A stretch of DNA of 64,000 nucleotides, from assembly GCF_900167935.1 (NCBI RefSeq), contig NZ_FUYL01000008.1, forward strand, positions 124,001-188,000, written 5' to 3'. The notes under the pieces were generated by a model. That model was given only the letters and a program-made list of their open reading frames with translations, made no database searches and was not told the origin of the DNA. Below, one piece after another: positions 53,521-62,999 of the stretch (the stretch's first letter is position 1; each line of letters opens with the position of its first letter). A program made the position numbers and the translations under genes. This DNA is from Maribacter arcticus. Lineage in GTDB: Bacteria > Bacteroidota > Bacteroidia > Flavobacteriales > Flavobacteriaceae.

Positions 53521-56370
53521 TTGATCAGTAAATTCAATATACTTTTTTGTTTAAGTTTAATTCTATTGGTTTCTTTTATAACCAAGGGGTATGCTCAATA
53601 TAAAACCGAACTAACGGTTAGTTTAAATGAGTATACCAATGAATTAGACATACGCCAAGAATTCACCTATTATAACGACTCAAATTACAACCTAGGTGTA
53701 ATTTACTTTAATGACTGGGCAAACGCCTATTCAGATAAAAACACAGGATTAGCTAAACGATTCGCTCAAGAATTTAAAAAATCTTTACATCTCGCAAAGG
53801 CTGGTGAACGTGGCACCACTACAATTGTTAGTGTTGTTGACGACTCCTATAATGGCTTAGAATGGAGCCGTACTGAAGGAAAAGATATTTTGAAAGTTAC
53901 TCTAGGTAATATTTTACTTCCAAAAAAATCAACAAAGATTTTTATTACTTATAAAGTAAAATTACCTCCTAACAAATACACACCTTATGGGTATAATCAA
54001 AAAGGCGGTTATTATTTAAAAGATTGGTATTTAACACCAGCAGTGTACGATGGCAAATGGCATCTATACTCAAATAAAAATCTTGAAGACCTTTATACCA
54101 ATGTTACTAATACAGTAATTAATTTCAAGTTTCCCGATAGTCTTTATTTAGCTTCAAATTTTGATGTTGAATATTTATCAGAATACCCTAATGGCCAATT
54201 TGTCCAATTAAAAGGAAATTTACAAAGAGGAGGGGAAATAGTATTAAACCCACAAGATGAGTTTACTACACATGTAACCCCTCACATGACATTTTTAACG
54301 AATATAAAAGCACCTCGTTATAGTCCTATAGGTCAAGGACTTTCCATTAGCAAAGTAGCTGATTTTATTTATGACAATTTAGGAGAGTATCCTCATAAAA
54401 AAATATTGGTAAGTGAATTAGATTATAATAAAGATCCTTTATATGGTTTAAACCAATTACCCTCATTTATAAGGCCTTACGAAGAACAATTTCAATTTGA
54501 AATGAAATTTCTTAAAACCTCATTAAACAGTATTTTGAGGGAGACCCTATTTTTAAATCCGCGTAAAGACCAGTGGTTAAATAGCGCCATCGCGAATTAT
54601 TTGATGATTGCTTATGTTGAAGAATACTACCCAGACCAAAAGCTTATGGGTAAGCTTTCAAAAATTTGGGGATTTAGAAGTTTCGAATTGGCTAAAATGG
54701 ACTTTAATGATCAGTACTCTTTTTTATATAACCTAACAGCGCGTAAGAATCTAGATCAAGCACTAAGAACATCTAATGACTCCCTTATTTGGTTCAATCA
54801 AAAAATCGCAAATAAATATAAGGCTGGTTTAGGCCTCGCCTATTTAGCAGATTATATTGGTAAAGAACGAGTCGATGAAAGTATAAAGACCTTTTTTAAG
54901 TATTATAAATTAAATACAGTCAAAGTCCTTGATTTTGAGTCGATCCTAAAACGGTCGACCACCCAAGATATCAATTGGTTCTTTAGAGATTATGTTTCTA
55001 CTGACCGTAAAATTGATTTTAAGATAAAAAAGGTAAAAAAAGTTGAAGATTCATTGTTAGTAACAATTAAAAATAAAGAAGGGACTAATGTACCTATATC
55101 AGTCTTTGGGCTTAAAAATGATTCTATAGTATCTGAATACTGGTTTAGTAATATTGAATTTGAGGAGACTTTTACAATTCCTAATAACCAAGAAGATAAA
55201 CTGGTGCTTAACTACAACCAGAAAATTCCAGAATTTAATCAGAGAGATAACTGGAAATCTTTAAAAGGGTTTTTATCGAGTAACAAGAAATTAAATTTTA
55301 CTTTTTTCAAGGATGCCGAAAACCCTTATTACAATCAAATGTTTTATGTACCTGTGCTTAATTTTAATATTTATGACGGTTGGGCACCTGGCATGCGTCT
55401 TTACAATAAAACTCTGTTAGAACGCCCCTTCGTTTACGATTTCTCACCCTCATACTCTTTTAAAGAAAAGGCATTCGTTGGTTATGGTAAATTTACATAT
55501 AGAAAGTATTTAAGCAAAAGTGGTCTGTATGTTGCCAACTATGGCATAGGAGCTTCAACATCTCATTTCAATGAAAATTCAAGATATACTTCTATAACTC
55601 CGTCATTAAGCTTCGGCTTTAGACCTGAGGACTTATTGTCCAATAAGCGAGAATTCATTTCTTTTAGATACGTTAATATTTTACGAGATTTCGACCCATC
55701 ACTACTGAGTTTGGCTAATGACCCAGAAAATCCTGATTATAGTATTTTTAATGCTCGTTACGTCAATAGAAATAACGGAATTTTAGATTATAATTCATGG
55801 TTTGCAGATTTTCAGTTAGCTGGTAATTTTAGTAAAGTTTCTTTCGAATATGAATACCGAAAATTGTTTGAGAATAACAGGCAATTGAACCTTAGGTTTT
55901 TTGCTGGTAAGTTTTTAAGCAATAAAACAAATACCGACTTTTTTAGCTTTGCTTTAGACAGACCTACAGATTATCTTTTTGACTATGGCTATTTGGGTAG
56001 GTCTGAAGATTCAGGTATTTACAGCCAACAAATAATTATTGCCGAAGGTGGTTTCAAATCCTTTTTGGATCAACAGTATCGATTTTCAAATAATTGGATG
56101 GCTACTGTTAACGGTAGTTTTAATTTATGGAAATGGATAGAATTATATGGGGATGCTGGTTTAGTAAAAAATACAGGAGCTAATGAGAAATTCGTTTATG
56201 ATTCTGGTGTTCGTTTAAACTTAGTGACCGATTATTTCGAACTTTATCTACCTGTGTATTCTAACAACGGCTGGGAAGTCTCACAACCTAACTACGGTGA
56301 AAAGATTAGATTCATCATAACAGTAAGCCCTAAAACCCTTACTGGACTTTTTACAAGAAAATGGTTTTAA
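53521..56370 (+). CDS. M1-like exported protein that lacks the HExxH zinc motif
   Basis: The product is 949 residues from TTG 53521; no in-frame ATG is close and the TTG gives a good signal peptide (cleavage near GYAQ). An M1-type N-terminal domain (YKTELTVSLNEYTNELDIRQ, FNDWANAYSDKNTGLAKRF) and the downstream helical part (WLNSAIANYLMIAYVEEYYP) follow the gluzincin plan. The place of HExxH reads ILRETLFL and the second Glu region DQWLNSAIA, so the zinc site is gone. The C-terminal 350 residues are beta-rich (FTYRKYLSKSGLYVANYGIG, PNYGEKIRFIITVSP) and may be a barrel. No function assigned. Confidence 0.78.
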   Translation: MISKFNILFCLSLILLVSFITKGYAQYKTELTVSLNEYTNELDIRQEFTYYNDSNYNLGVIYFNDWANAYSDKNTGLAKRFAQEFKKSLHLAKAGERGTTTIVSVVDDSYNGLEWSRTEGKDILKVTLGNILLPKKSTKIFITYKVKLPPNKYTPYGYNQKGGYYLKDWYLTPAVYDGKWHLYSNKNLEDLYTNVTNTVINFKFPDSLYLASNFDVEYLSEYPNGQFVQLKGNLQRGGEIVLNPQDEFTTHVTPHMTFLTNIKAPRYSPIGQGLSISKVADFIYDNLGEYPHKKILVSELDYNKDPLYGLNQLPSFIRPYEEQFQFEMKFLKTSLNSILRETLFLNPRKDQWLNSAIANYLMIAYVEEYYPDQKLMGKLSKIWGFRSFELAKMDFNDQYSFLYNLTARKNLDQALRTSNDSLIWFNQKIANKYKAGLGLAYLADYIGKERVDESIKTFFKYYKLNTVKVLDFESILKRSTTQDINWFFRDYVSTDRKIDFKIKKVKKVEDSLLVTIKNKEGTNVPISVFGLKNDSIVSEYWFSNIEFEETFTIPNNQEDKLVLNYNQKIPEFNQRDNWKSLKGFLSSNKKLNFTFFKDAENPYYNQMFYVPVLNFNIYDGWAPGMRLYNKTLLERPFVYDFSPSYSFKEKAFVGYGKFTYRKYLSKSGLYVANYGIGASTSHFNENSRYTSITPSLSFGFRPEDLLSNKREFISFRYVNILRDFDPSLLSLANDPENPDYSIFNARYVNRNNGILDYNSWFADFQLAGNFSKVSFEYEYRKLFENNRQLNLRFFAGKFLSNKTNTDFFSFALDRPTDYLFDYGYLGRSEDSGIYSQQIIIAEGGFKSFLDQQYRFSNNWMATVNGSFNLWKWIELYGDAGLVKNTGANEKFVYDSGVRLNLVTDYFELYLPVYSNNGWEVSQPNYGEKIRFIITVSPKTLTGLFTRKWF

Positions 56371-56478
56371 ACTGTTGAATTTTAATTCCGCTACTGATAT
56401 TTGGACTAATAATTCTGATATTTTCAGTATTATACCAAATTTGTTGAAAAATATGGAATAAATTAACTGGTTACAGCG

Positions 56479-56509
56479 TTGCTAAAAAGTACATGATTCG
56501 GTAATTTTG
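56479..56509 (+). promoter_or_regulatory. E1 gene promoter (TTG-N20-TAATTTTG)
   Basis: TTG at 56479-56481, 20 bases, TAATTTTG at 56502-56509, then the ATG at 56528. Both elements match the Bacteroidota consensus with spacing one base longer than ideal. Confidence 0.7.
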
Positions 56510-56527
56510 TAAAAACACGTTTTATAC

Positions 56528-58939
56528 ATGGATGTTTCTTCAAAGACTAGTAATGACATTTCTTTTGATGATTTTAAAGAACAAATTATAAGTGATTATG
56601 AAATTGCTTTTTTAAGCAGGACTTGTAGTTTGTTAGGAAGAAAAGAAGTCCTTACCGGAAAGGCTAAATTCGGCATCTTTGGCGACGGAAAAGAGTTACC
56701 ACAATTGGCTATGGCAAGATCATTTAAAAATGGTGATTTTAGAAGTGGTTATTATCGAGATCAAACATTCATGATGGCATTAGGTCTTTTAAAACCAAAA
56801 GACTTTTTTCACGCACTATACGCTACTACCGATATTGAAAAAGAACCCATGAGCGCCGGCAGGCAAATGGGAGGTCACTTTTTAACCCACAGCCTTAACA
56901 CAGATGGCAGCTGGAAAGACTTAACGAAACAAAAAAATAGTAGTGCCGATATTTCATGTACCGCAGGGCAAATGCCACGTCTTCTAGGTTTAGCTCAAGC
57001 ATCTAAGGTATACAGAAATCTAAAAGGTCTAGATGGCGCTAAATTCTCCGTAAATGGTGATGAAATCGCTTGGGGAACTATTGGTAATGCAAGCACTAGT
57101 GAAGGCATGTTCTTTGAAACTATAAATGCTGCAGGTGTTCTTCAAGTACCTATGGTCATTAGTATTTGGGATGATGAATATGGTATTTCGGTACCTGCAA
57201 AATATCACACTACTAAAGAAGATATTTCAAAAGTACTTTCAGGTTTTCAACGAACAGAAAGTGAAAAAGGATATGAAATTTTTAAGGTAAATGGCTGGGA
57301 TTATACCGCACTAATGCATGCATACGAAAATGCTGCAGATATTGCTAGGCAAGAGCATGTACCGGTAATGATTCATGTTAAGGAATTAACACAACCACAA
57401 GGTCATTCAACATCAGGCTCTCATGAGCGTTATAAAGATAATAAGCGTTTAGAATGGGAACGAGATTTTGATTGCAACAAACGTTTTAAAGAATGGATTC
57501 TTGAATCTGGTATTGCCAATAATGAAGAATTGGAAGCCATTGAAAAAAGAATTAAGCGAACTGTTCGAGAAGCTAAGAAACAGGCTTGGGAAGAATATCT
57601 ACAAGGACTATTAGCCGCTAAAAAAACATTAGTCGCTTTAATTGAACAAGCTTCAAGCAAAAGTCCGAACAAGAACTTTTTAAATAAATTAAAGAACGAT
57701 TTAATTGCAACAGAAGAACCTATTAAAAAAGATTTGGCAATATCGGCCCGTAAAGCTTTACGTTTTCTTTTAGGGGAATCATCAACCGAGAAAGCAGCTT
57801 TAATAGAATGGACATCTAAATTTCTACAGGAAGCTCAAGATATTTATAGCAATAACCTTTATAGTGAAAACGAAAACAAAGCTACCAATATTAATGCGGT
57901 TGCGCCTATATTTAAGGATGACTCTGAACAAGTAGACGGTCGGGTTATTCTGCGGGATAATTTTGATAAATTATTTGAAAAATATCCAAACACATTAATC
58001 TTCGGAGAAGATACTGGAGCCATTGGTGACGTAAATCAAGGCCTTGAGGGAATGCAAGAAAAGTACGGTGCTATTCGCGTAGCTGATACAGGAATACGTG
58101 AAACGACCATTATTGGACAAGGAATAGGTATGGCCTTAAGAGGACTTCGCCCAATTGCTGAAATACAGTATTTAGATTATATTTTTTATGCTATGACTAC
58201 CTTAACCGACGATTTAGCATCTTTACTTTACAGAACAGCTGGTAAGCAAAAGGCGCCATTAATCATTAGAACACGAGGCCACAGATTAGAAGGTATTTGG
58301 CATTCTGGTTCACAAATGGGTGGCCTTATACATTTATTGAGAGGTATGTATATTTTAGCCCCTCGAAATATGACACAAGCGGCAGGATTTTACAATACAC
58401 TATTAAAAAGTGATGAACCCGCATTGGTTATCGAAAGTTTAAACGGTTATCGATTAAAAGAAAGAAAACCCAACAACCTGGGTGAATTCTGCACTCCAAT
58501 AGGAAAAGTTGAAACAATTAAAAAAGGTAGCGACATAACTTTGGTTTCTTATGGGTCTACATTAAGAATTGTTGAAAAAGCCGCTAAAGAACTATTAGAA
58601 GTAGGCATTGATGCCGAAATAATTGATGCGCAAACCTTACTGCCATTTGACATAGACAAAGATGTTGTAGAAAGTATAAAGAAAACGAACCGATTATTGG
58701 TTATTGATGAAGATGTACCTGGCGGATGTTCTGCATATTTACTTAATGAAATTATTGAAAAGCAAGGCGCCTTTAAATATTTAGATAGCGCACCACAAAC
58801 ATTGAGTGCAAAAGCACATAGACCGGCTTATGGCACTGATGGTGACTATTTTTCAAAACCAAACAGGGAAGATATTTTTGAAAAAGTTTATGCAATTATG
58901 CATGAATCAAGCCCTAATGATTTTCCAAAACTTCGATAA
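56528..58939 (+). CDS. 2-oxoacid dehydrogenase E1, fused alpha and beta subunits
   Basis: The product is 803 residues. The alpha part (about 1-390) has RSGYYRDQTFMMALG, GQMPRLLGLAQASK and the thiamine diphosphate region GDEIAWGTIGNASTSEGMFF with WDDEYGISVP. The beta part starts near 460 (GRVILRDNFDKLF) with FGEDTGAIGDVNQG, VADTGIRETTIIGQGIGMA and IRTRGHRLEGIWHSGS. It is the Bacteroidota single-chain E1 of branched-chain 2-oxoacid dehydrogenase, decarboxylating oxoacids and reducing lipoyl groups. It has its own promoter and terminator and no E2 or E3 gene beside it. Confidence 0.92.
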   Translation: MDVSSKTSNDISFDDFKEQIISDYEIAFLSRTCSLLGRKEVLTGKAKFGIFGDGKELPQLAMARSFKNGDFRSGYYRDQTFMMALGLLKPKDFFHALYATTDIEKEPMSAGRQMGGHFLTHSLNTDGSWKDLTKQKNSSADISCTAGQMPRLLGLAQASKVYRNLKGLDGAKFSVNGDEIAWGTIGNASTSEGMFFETINAAGVLQVPMVISIWDDEYGISVPAKYHTTKEDISKVLSGFQRTESEKGYEIFKVNGWDYTALMHAYENAADIARQEHVPVMIHVKELTQPQGHSTSGSHERYKDNKRLEWERDFDCNKRFKEWILESGIANNEELEAIEKRIKRTVREAKKQAWEEYLQGLLAAKKTLVALIEQASSKSPNKNFLNKLKNDLIATEEPIKKDLAISARKALRFLLGESSTEKAALIEWTSKFLQEAQDIYSNNLYSENENKATNINAVAPIFKDDSEQVDGRVILRDNFDKLFEKYPNTLIFGEDTGAIGDVNQGLEGMQEKYGAIRVADTGIRETTIIGQGIGMALRGLRPIAEIQYLDYIFYAMTTLTDDLASLLYRTAGKQKAPLIIRTRGHRLEGIWHSGSQMGGLIHLLRGMYILAPRNMTQAAGFYNTLLKSDEPALVIESLNGYRLKERKPNNLGEFCTPIGKVETIKKGSDITLVSYGSTLRIVEKAAKELLEVGIDAEIIDAQTLLPFDIDKDVVESIKKTNRLLVIDEDVPGGCSAYLLNEIIEKQGAFKYLDSAPQTLSAKAHRPAYGTDGDYFSKPNREDIFEKVYAIMHESSPNDFPKLR

Positions 58940-58945
58940 ATTATA

Positions 58946-58979
58946 TAAAAAAATCCCATTCTTAAATGGGATTTTTTTT
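58946..58979 (+). terminator. Rho-independent terminator of the E1 gene
   Basis: An A-run and AAATCCCATT, loop CTTA, AATGGGATTT and a T-run give a perfect 10-bp stem extended by A-T pairs, six bases after the stop codon. Confidence 0.9.
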
Positions 58980-58995
58980 GGTAACAATTATACTT

Positions 58996-59205
58996 TCAAT
59001 TTTTGATATCAGATTTAGAACCCTTTAAAATTGGCTTTTTAGGATTACCCTCAGCATCTATTTCTATAATAGCATCGAAGCCTAAACCATCTAATTTTTC
59101 AGCTATCTTAGCCCTATCTCCTACTATAAACCAATTAACTACTTCTGGCTTAACATTGTTTTTCTCATGATGAATATTATTTTTGATTCTAGTAAATAGA
59201 ATATT
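58996..59205 (-). pseudogene. C-terminal remnant of an M16 (insulinase-like) peptidase
   Basis: On the minus strand, 69 codons end in TGA at 58996-58998. The product contains VKPEVVNWFIVGDRAKIAEKL followed by GFDAIIEIDAEGNPKKP, which corresponds to the last strand-helix-strand unit of M16 zinc peptidases (V(K/R)P-x-x-x-xxIVGDxxxI, then (I)xxLDADGNP). There is no ATG at its head and a TAA precedes it, and neither an M16 catalytic domain nor its HxxEH is nearby. It fills most of the space between the E1 terminator and the next gene. I read it as a gene remnant rather than a short gene. Confidence 0.65.
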
Positions 59206-59265
59206 TTAATACATCTAGTAACAATCATTATCTTTCACTAAAATACTAATAATCAGTTCTTGACG

Positions 59266-59284
59266 AATATTTTAAAGAAATATT
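59266..59284. promoter_or_regulatory. Inverted repeat AATATTT-N5-AAATATT upstream of the fusion gene
   Basis: A 7-bp perfect inverted repeat lies 11 bases before the ATG at 59296; TTGACG at 59260-59265 precedes it. It could be an operator, but the composition is AT-only. Confidence 0.25.
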
Positions 59285-59295
59285 ACAATTAGCTT

Positions 59296-61584
59296 ATGGA
59301 TAAAAAATTACAGTTGGTTTCTATATTAAATACGTTTTACAACATAACCGAACCTATAATCAATAAATTGGAAGGCTATATTAGTACAAACTTTAAAATA
59401 GAAGCCAAAGGCGAAATATATGTTCTAAAAGTATATAATAATTCTGCTGAAATATTAGAATTGATTACTGCTGAAAATAAGATTTTACTAGCCCTTAAAG
59501 ATGAGAATGTACATTGTTCAGAAATAATAGCTAACAACTCGGGTGATTATAATTCAATAACTGGTAAATACATTTATCGTTTATTGACATTTGTATCGGG
59601 CACTTTTCTAGCAGAATCGAAACATACCGCAACATTGATGAAATCTTTTGGTAGAACTTTAGCCGATATTGATCATAGTTTATTTAACCTTAACATTGCT
59701 GCAATAAAAGCGAAGCAAATAGAATGGGACCTACAACATTTTCAAAAAAATTGGAAATATCTATCAGACATTCCTGATGCCAGTGACCGTAGTTTGGTAG
59801 ACTATTTCTGTCTACAATTCAATGAACATGTTCTGCCACTACATTATGAATTTCGACAAAGCATTATTCATAATGATGCAAACGATTGGAATGTGTTAGT
59901 ACAAAATGATGCAATAACAGGTATTATAGATTTTGGTGATATGTGTTATTCTTGGCTCATAAATGAATTAGCCGTAGCACTTACTTATGTATTGATGGAC
60001 AAAGAGAATCCATTAGAAATTGCCAGTCAAATTATCAAAGCTTATCATACTAAATTGCCTCTTCAAGAAAAAGAAGTAGATGCACTTTACTATTTAATTG
60101 CTGCCAGATTATGTACCAGCGTATTAAACTCGGCCCATTCTAAAAAGATAAAACCAGAATCTTCTTATATTACCATCAGCGAAAAATCTGCATGGTCGTT
60201 ATTACGAAAATGGGTTTCCATTAACCCTATAAAAGCTAAAAATACATTTAGGGGTGCTTGTGGCTTTTCAAAACTACCAAGCAATAATTTAGAAGCACAA
60301 CTCGGTAGACGTAATAAGAATATTAGTCCAGCACAATCTTTAAGTTATAAAGAACCAATACAAATGTCTGGTGCGGCCTTTCAATATATGTATGATACTG
60401 ATGGCAATACTTTTTTAGATGCCTACAACAATATTATTCAAGTAGGCCATTGTCATCCTAAAGTGGTAAGAGCTGGTCAGCGAACCTTGGCTAAATTAAA
60501 TACCAATACACGATATGTATATGAGGAACTTTTGACCTATACCGATAAGTTACTCTCTAAATTTCCTTCTCATTTAAATAAAGTTTTCCTAGTTAATTCT
60601 GGTAGTGCTGCTTCAGATTTGGCATTACGAATTGCTAAAACACATACCAAAAAAAATAAGGTTATGGTTTTACAACATGGCTATCACGGTAATACCCAGA
60701 ATGCTATTGATATTAGCCATTATAAATACAATCATAATGGTGGTACAGGTAAAAAAGAAGATGTTATTGAAACTGAAATGCCTAAGCTTTTCGGTACAAG
60801 TTTAGAATCAGAACAAGAAATTACTGAACAATATATCGCCTTAACAAATAAAAGAATTCAACGTAATAAAGGAAATATTGCTGCTTTTATAGCAGAACCC
60901 ATAGTAGGTTGTGGTGGTCAAGTACCTTTGCCAAAAACATATTTAAAAAGTATATATCCTGAGATTCGTAAACAAGGTGGACTATGCATTAGTGATGAAG
61001 TACAGGTTGGTTTTGGCCGATTGGGAGAATACTTTTGGGGTTATGAAATGTATGATGTTGTACCTGATATTGTCATATTAGGTAAACCGATAGGTAATGG
61101 TCATCCGATGGCTGCCGTAGTCACCACCGAAGAAATTTCGAACAGTTTTAATAACGGAATGGAATTTTTTAGCTCTTTTGGAGGTAATCCGGTTTCATGT
61201 GCTATTGGCAATGCCGTATTAGAAGTGTTAGAGGAAGAAGAGTTGCCAAAAAAAGCTCGACACGTTGGTGAATTTTTAAAGCAAGAATTAAAATTTTTAC
61301 AGAAACAACATAAAGAGTTGGCTGATATACGTGGTGAAGGACTTTTTCTAGGTGTTGAAATTTTAGATTCAGATGGACGTCCTGGAACCAATCTTGCATC
61401 GATTGTAAAAAATGAACTGCGTTCTAAATTTATTTTAATTAGTACTGACGGACCATATGATAATGTTCTAAAAATTAAGCCGCCTCTGTTTTTTAGTAAA
61501 GAAAATGCGAGTCAATTAGTATATGAAATTGATGAAATTTTAAAAAAGATAAAAAAAATTAATACTTTTAAAATAAATAAATAG
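59296..61584 (+). CDS. Fusion of an APH-type phosphotransferase and a class III aminotransferase/phospho-lyase
   Basis: The product is 762 residues with two enzymes. Residues about 20-300 form an APH/choline-kinase fold: the catalytic loop is H192-N-D194-A-N-D-W-N and the metal motif D212-F-G-D. Residues about 345-760 form a class III PLP enzyme: VNSGSAASDLALRIAK, HGYHGNTQNAID, ISDEVQVGFGRLGE, and PLP-lysine K597 in ILGKPIGNGHPM. The PLP half resembles the AGXT2-like group that includes phosphoethanolamine and phosphohydroxylysine phospho-lyases. The order kinase-then-lyase suggests phosphorylation followed by elimination. Larger bacterial relatives have an M23 domain between; it is absent here. 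Confidence 0.85.
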   Translation: MDKKLQLVSILNTFYNITEPIINKLEGYISTNFKIEAKGEIYVLKVYNNSAEILELITAENKILLALKDENVHCSEIIANNSGDYNSITGKYIYRLLTFVSGTFLAESKHTATLMKSFGRTLADIDHSLFNLNIAAIKAKQIEWDLQHFQKNWKYLSDIPDASDRSLVDYFCLQFNEHVLPLHYEFRQSIIHNDANDWNVLVQNDAITGIIDFGDMCYSWLINELAVALTYVLMDKENPLEIASQIIKAYHTKLPLQEKEVDALYYLIAARLCTSVLNSAHSKKIKPESSYITISEKSAWSLLRKWVSINPIKAKNTFRGACGFSKLPSNNLEAQLGRRNKNISPAQSLSYKEPIQMSGAAFQYMYDTDGNTFLDAYNNIIQVGHCHPKVVRAGQRTLAKLNTNTRYVYEELLTYTDKLLSKFPSHLNKVFLVNSGSAASDLALRIAKTHTKKNKVMVLQHGYHGNTQNAIDISHYKYNHNGGTGKKEDVIETEMPKLFGTSLESEQEITEQYIALTNKRIQRNKGNIAAFIAEPIVGCGGQVPLPKTYLKSIYPEIRKQGGLCISDEVQVGFGRLGEYFWGYEMYDVVPDIVILGKPIGNGHPMAAVVTTEEISNSFNNGMEFFSSFGGNPVSCAIGNAVLEVLEEEELPKKARHVGEFLKQELKFLQKQHKELADIRGEGLFLGVEILDSDGRPGTNLASIVKNELRSKFILISTDGPYDNVLKIKPPLFFSKENASQLVYEIDEILKKIKKINTFKINK

Positions 61585-61589
61585 AATAC

Positions 61590-61967
61590 ATGAAAAGCCC
61601 CCTTATTAAAGATATTGGTCTAGCCTTTTTTAGAATAGCCATTTCTGCTCTGATGTTGACCCATGGCCTTCCAAAATTTCAAAAATTTATTTCTGGTAAC
61701 TTCGAATTTGGAGACCCAATAGGCATAGGTGCAACTCCGTCTTTATTTTTAGCGGTAATTGGTGAGTTTATTTGCCCAATATTAATCCTCATAGGTTTTA
61801 AAACTCGTTTATCAGCAATACCGAGTGCAATTACTATGGCTGTTGCTGTATTCATTACTCATGGTGCAGATGATTTTGGAACAAAAGAAAAAGCATTACT
61901 TTTTTTAGTTTCTTTTATAACGATAATATTGGTAGGACCAGGGAAATTTGGTGTAGATAGAAAGTAA
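61590..61967 (+). CDS. DoxX family membrane protein
   Basis: The product is 125 residues with four hydrophobic segments (about 8-26, 47-66, 72-90 and 98-116). It opens DIGLAFFRIAISALMLTHGLPKF, has GDPIGIG and LAVIGEFICPILILIGFKTR, and ends GPGKFGVDR, the DoxX pattern. The function of small DoxX proteins is mostly unknown; some take part in redox or quinone processes. It begins five bases after the fusion gene and may be co-transcribed with it. Confidence 0.88.
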   Translation: MKSPLIKDIGLAFFRIAISALMLTHGLPKFQKFISGNFEFGDPIGIGATPSLFLAVIGEFICPILILIGFKTRLSAIPSAITMAVAVFITHGADDFGTKEKALLFLVSFITIILVGPGKFGVDRK

Positions 61968-61971
61968 GCTT

Positions 61972-62973
61972 TTATATAATTTTATATAAAAGTTCTTTCA
62001 GTAAATCTGCATCACTCATAGTTACAGCACCAACTCCTTTTCCTTTTAAATCCATTTCTCGTAAGCTAGAGATTATTGCGCTCACTTTTTTCATCGGATA
62101 ATTTCTCGCTGCAGCTTGTATTTCACTCACAAAATATGGGTTAATACGCAATGCACTGGCAACATTTTTCGGTGAATGATCACTTAGACCATGATACTGC
62201 AATAACTGAGTGAAAAAAGAATTTAGTAGAGTTACCGTAAGAATAAAAGGATTGTCTTTTGGATTTTGAGCAAAATACGTGATAATCTTGGTAGCCTTCA
62301 ACATATCTCGTTCACCAATAGCTCTTTTCAACTCAAAATTATTGTAATCCTTACTAATACCAATATGTTCTTCTATATGCTCAGGAGTGATTTCTGTTTG
62401 TTGTGGTAATGCCAATTTTAATTTTTCAAGTTCCTTACTTATTTTACTTAAATCGGTACCTAAATATTCAACCAACAAATTAGCGGCCTTATGAGATATG
62501 GTATAGCCTCTGCTCAATAAATGTTTTCTAAGCCAATCGCTAACCTGGTTTTCGTAAAGCTTTTTACTTTCGAAAATAACACCGTTCTTTTTAATAATCT
62601 TGAATAGCTTTTTACGCTTATCTAGTTTCTTATATTTATAGCAAATTACAAGCACTGTACTTTGCTGTGGGTTTTCAGCATAAGCACAAAGTTGCTCTAT
62701 AGTTCTTGAAAGGTGTTGAGCTTCTTTAACAATGACAACTTGCCTTTCTGCCATCATAGGATACCGCTTTGCATTACCTACAATATCATCAATAGATACA
62801 TCTCTGCCATAAAGTACCATTTGGTTAAAACCTTTTTCCTCTTCGGTTAAAACTTTATCACCTATATAATCAGATATTTTATCAATAAAATAGGCCTCTT
62901 CCCCAAAAAGAAAATAGATAGGACTAATTTGACCTTTCTTTATTGTATTGACTATTTGTACAGCTTCGTCCAT
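61972..62973 (-). CDS. holA: DNA polymerase III subunit delta
   Basis: The product is 333 residues. It starts with PIYFLFGEEAYFIDKISDYI, the delta-type start of the AAA+ fold, has KRYPMMAERQVVIVKEAQHL and TVLVICYKYKKLDKRKKLFK, LLVEYLGTDLSKISKELEKL in the middle domain, and the C-terminal helical collar around QLLQYHGLSDHSPKN. It opens the sliding clamp in the clamp-loader complex. It is divergent from the small HsdR-N gene with 26 bases between starts. Confidence 0.92.
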   Translation of the reverse strand: MDEAVQIVNTIKKGQISPIYFLFGEEAYFIDKISDYIGDKVLTEEEKGFNQMVLYGRDVSIDDIVGNAKRYPMMAERQVVIVKEAQHLSRTIEQLCAYAENPQQSTVLVICYKYKKLDKRKKLFKIIKKNGVIFESKKLYENQVSDWLRKHLLSRGYTISHKAANLLVEYLGTDLSKISKELEKLKLALPQQTEITPEHIEEHIGISKDYNNFELKRAIGERDMLKATKIITYFAQNPKDNPFILTVTLLNSFFTQLLQYHGLSDHSPKNVASALRINPYFVSEIQAAARNYPMKKVSAIISSLREMDLKGKGVGAVTMSDADLLKELLYKII

Positions 62974-62999
62974 TCAGAAAAATTCATCAACTTTGTATA

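Noticed and set aside
58806-59006. Plus-strand open frame of 66 codons running over the end of the E1 gene
   Set aside because: It overlaps the coding end and the terminator hairpin, and has no similarity that I recognise.
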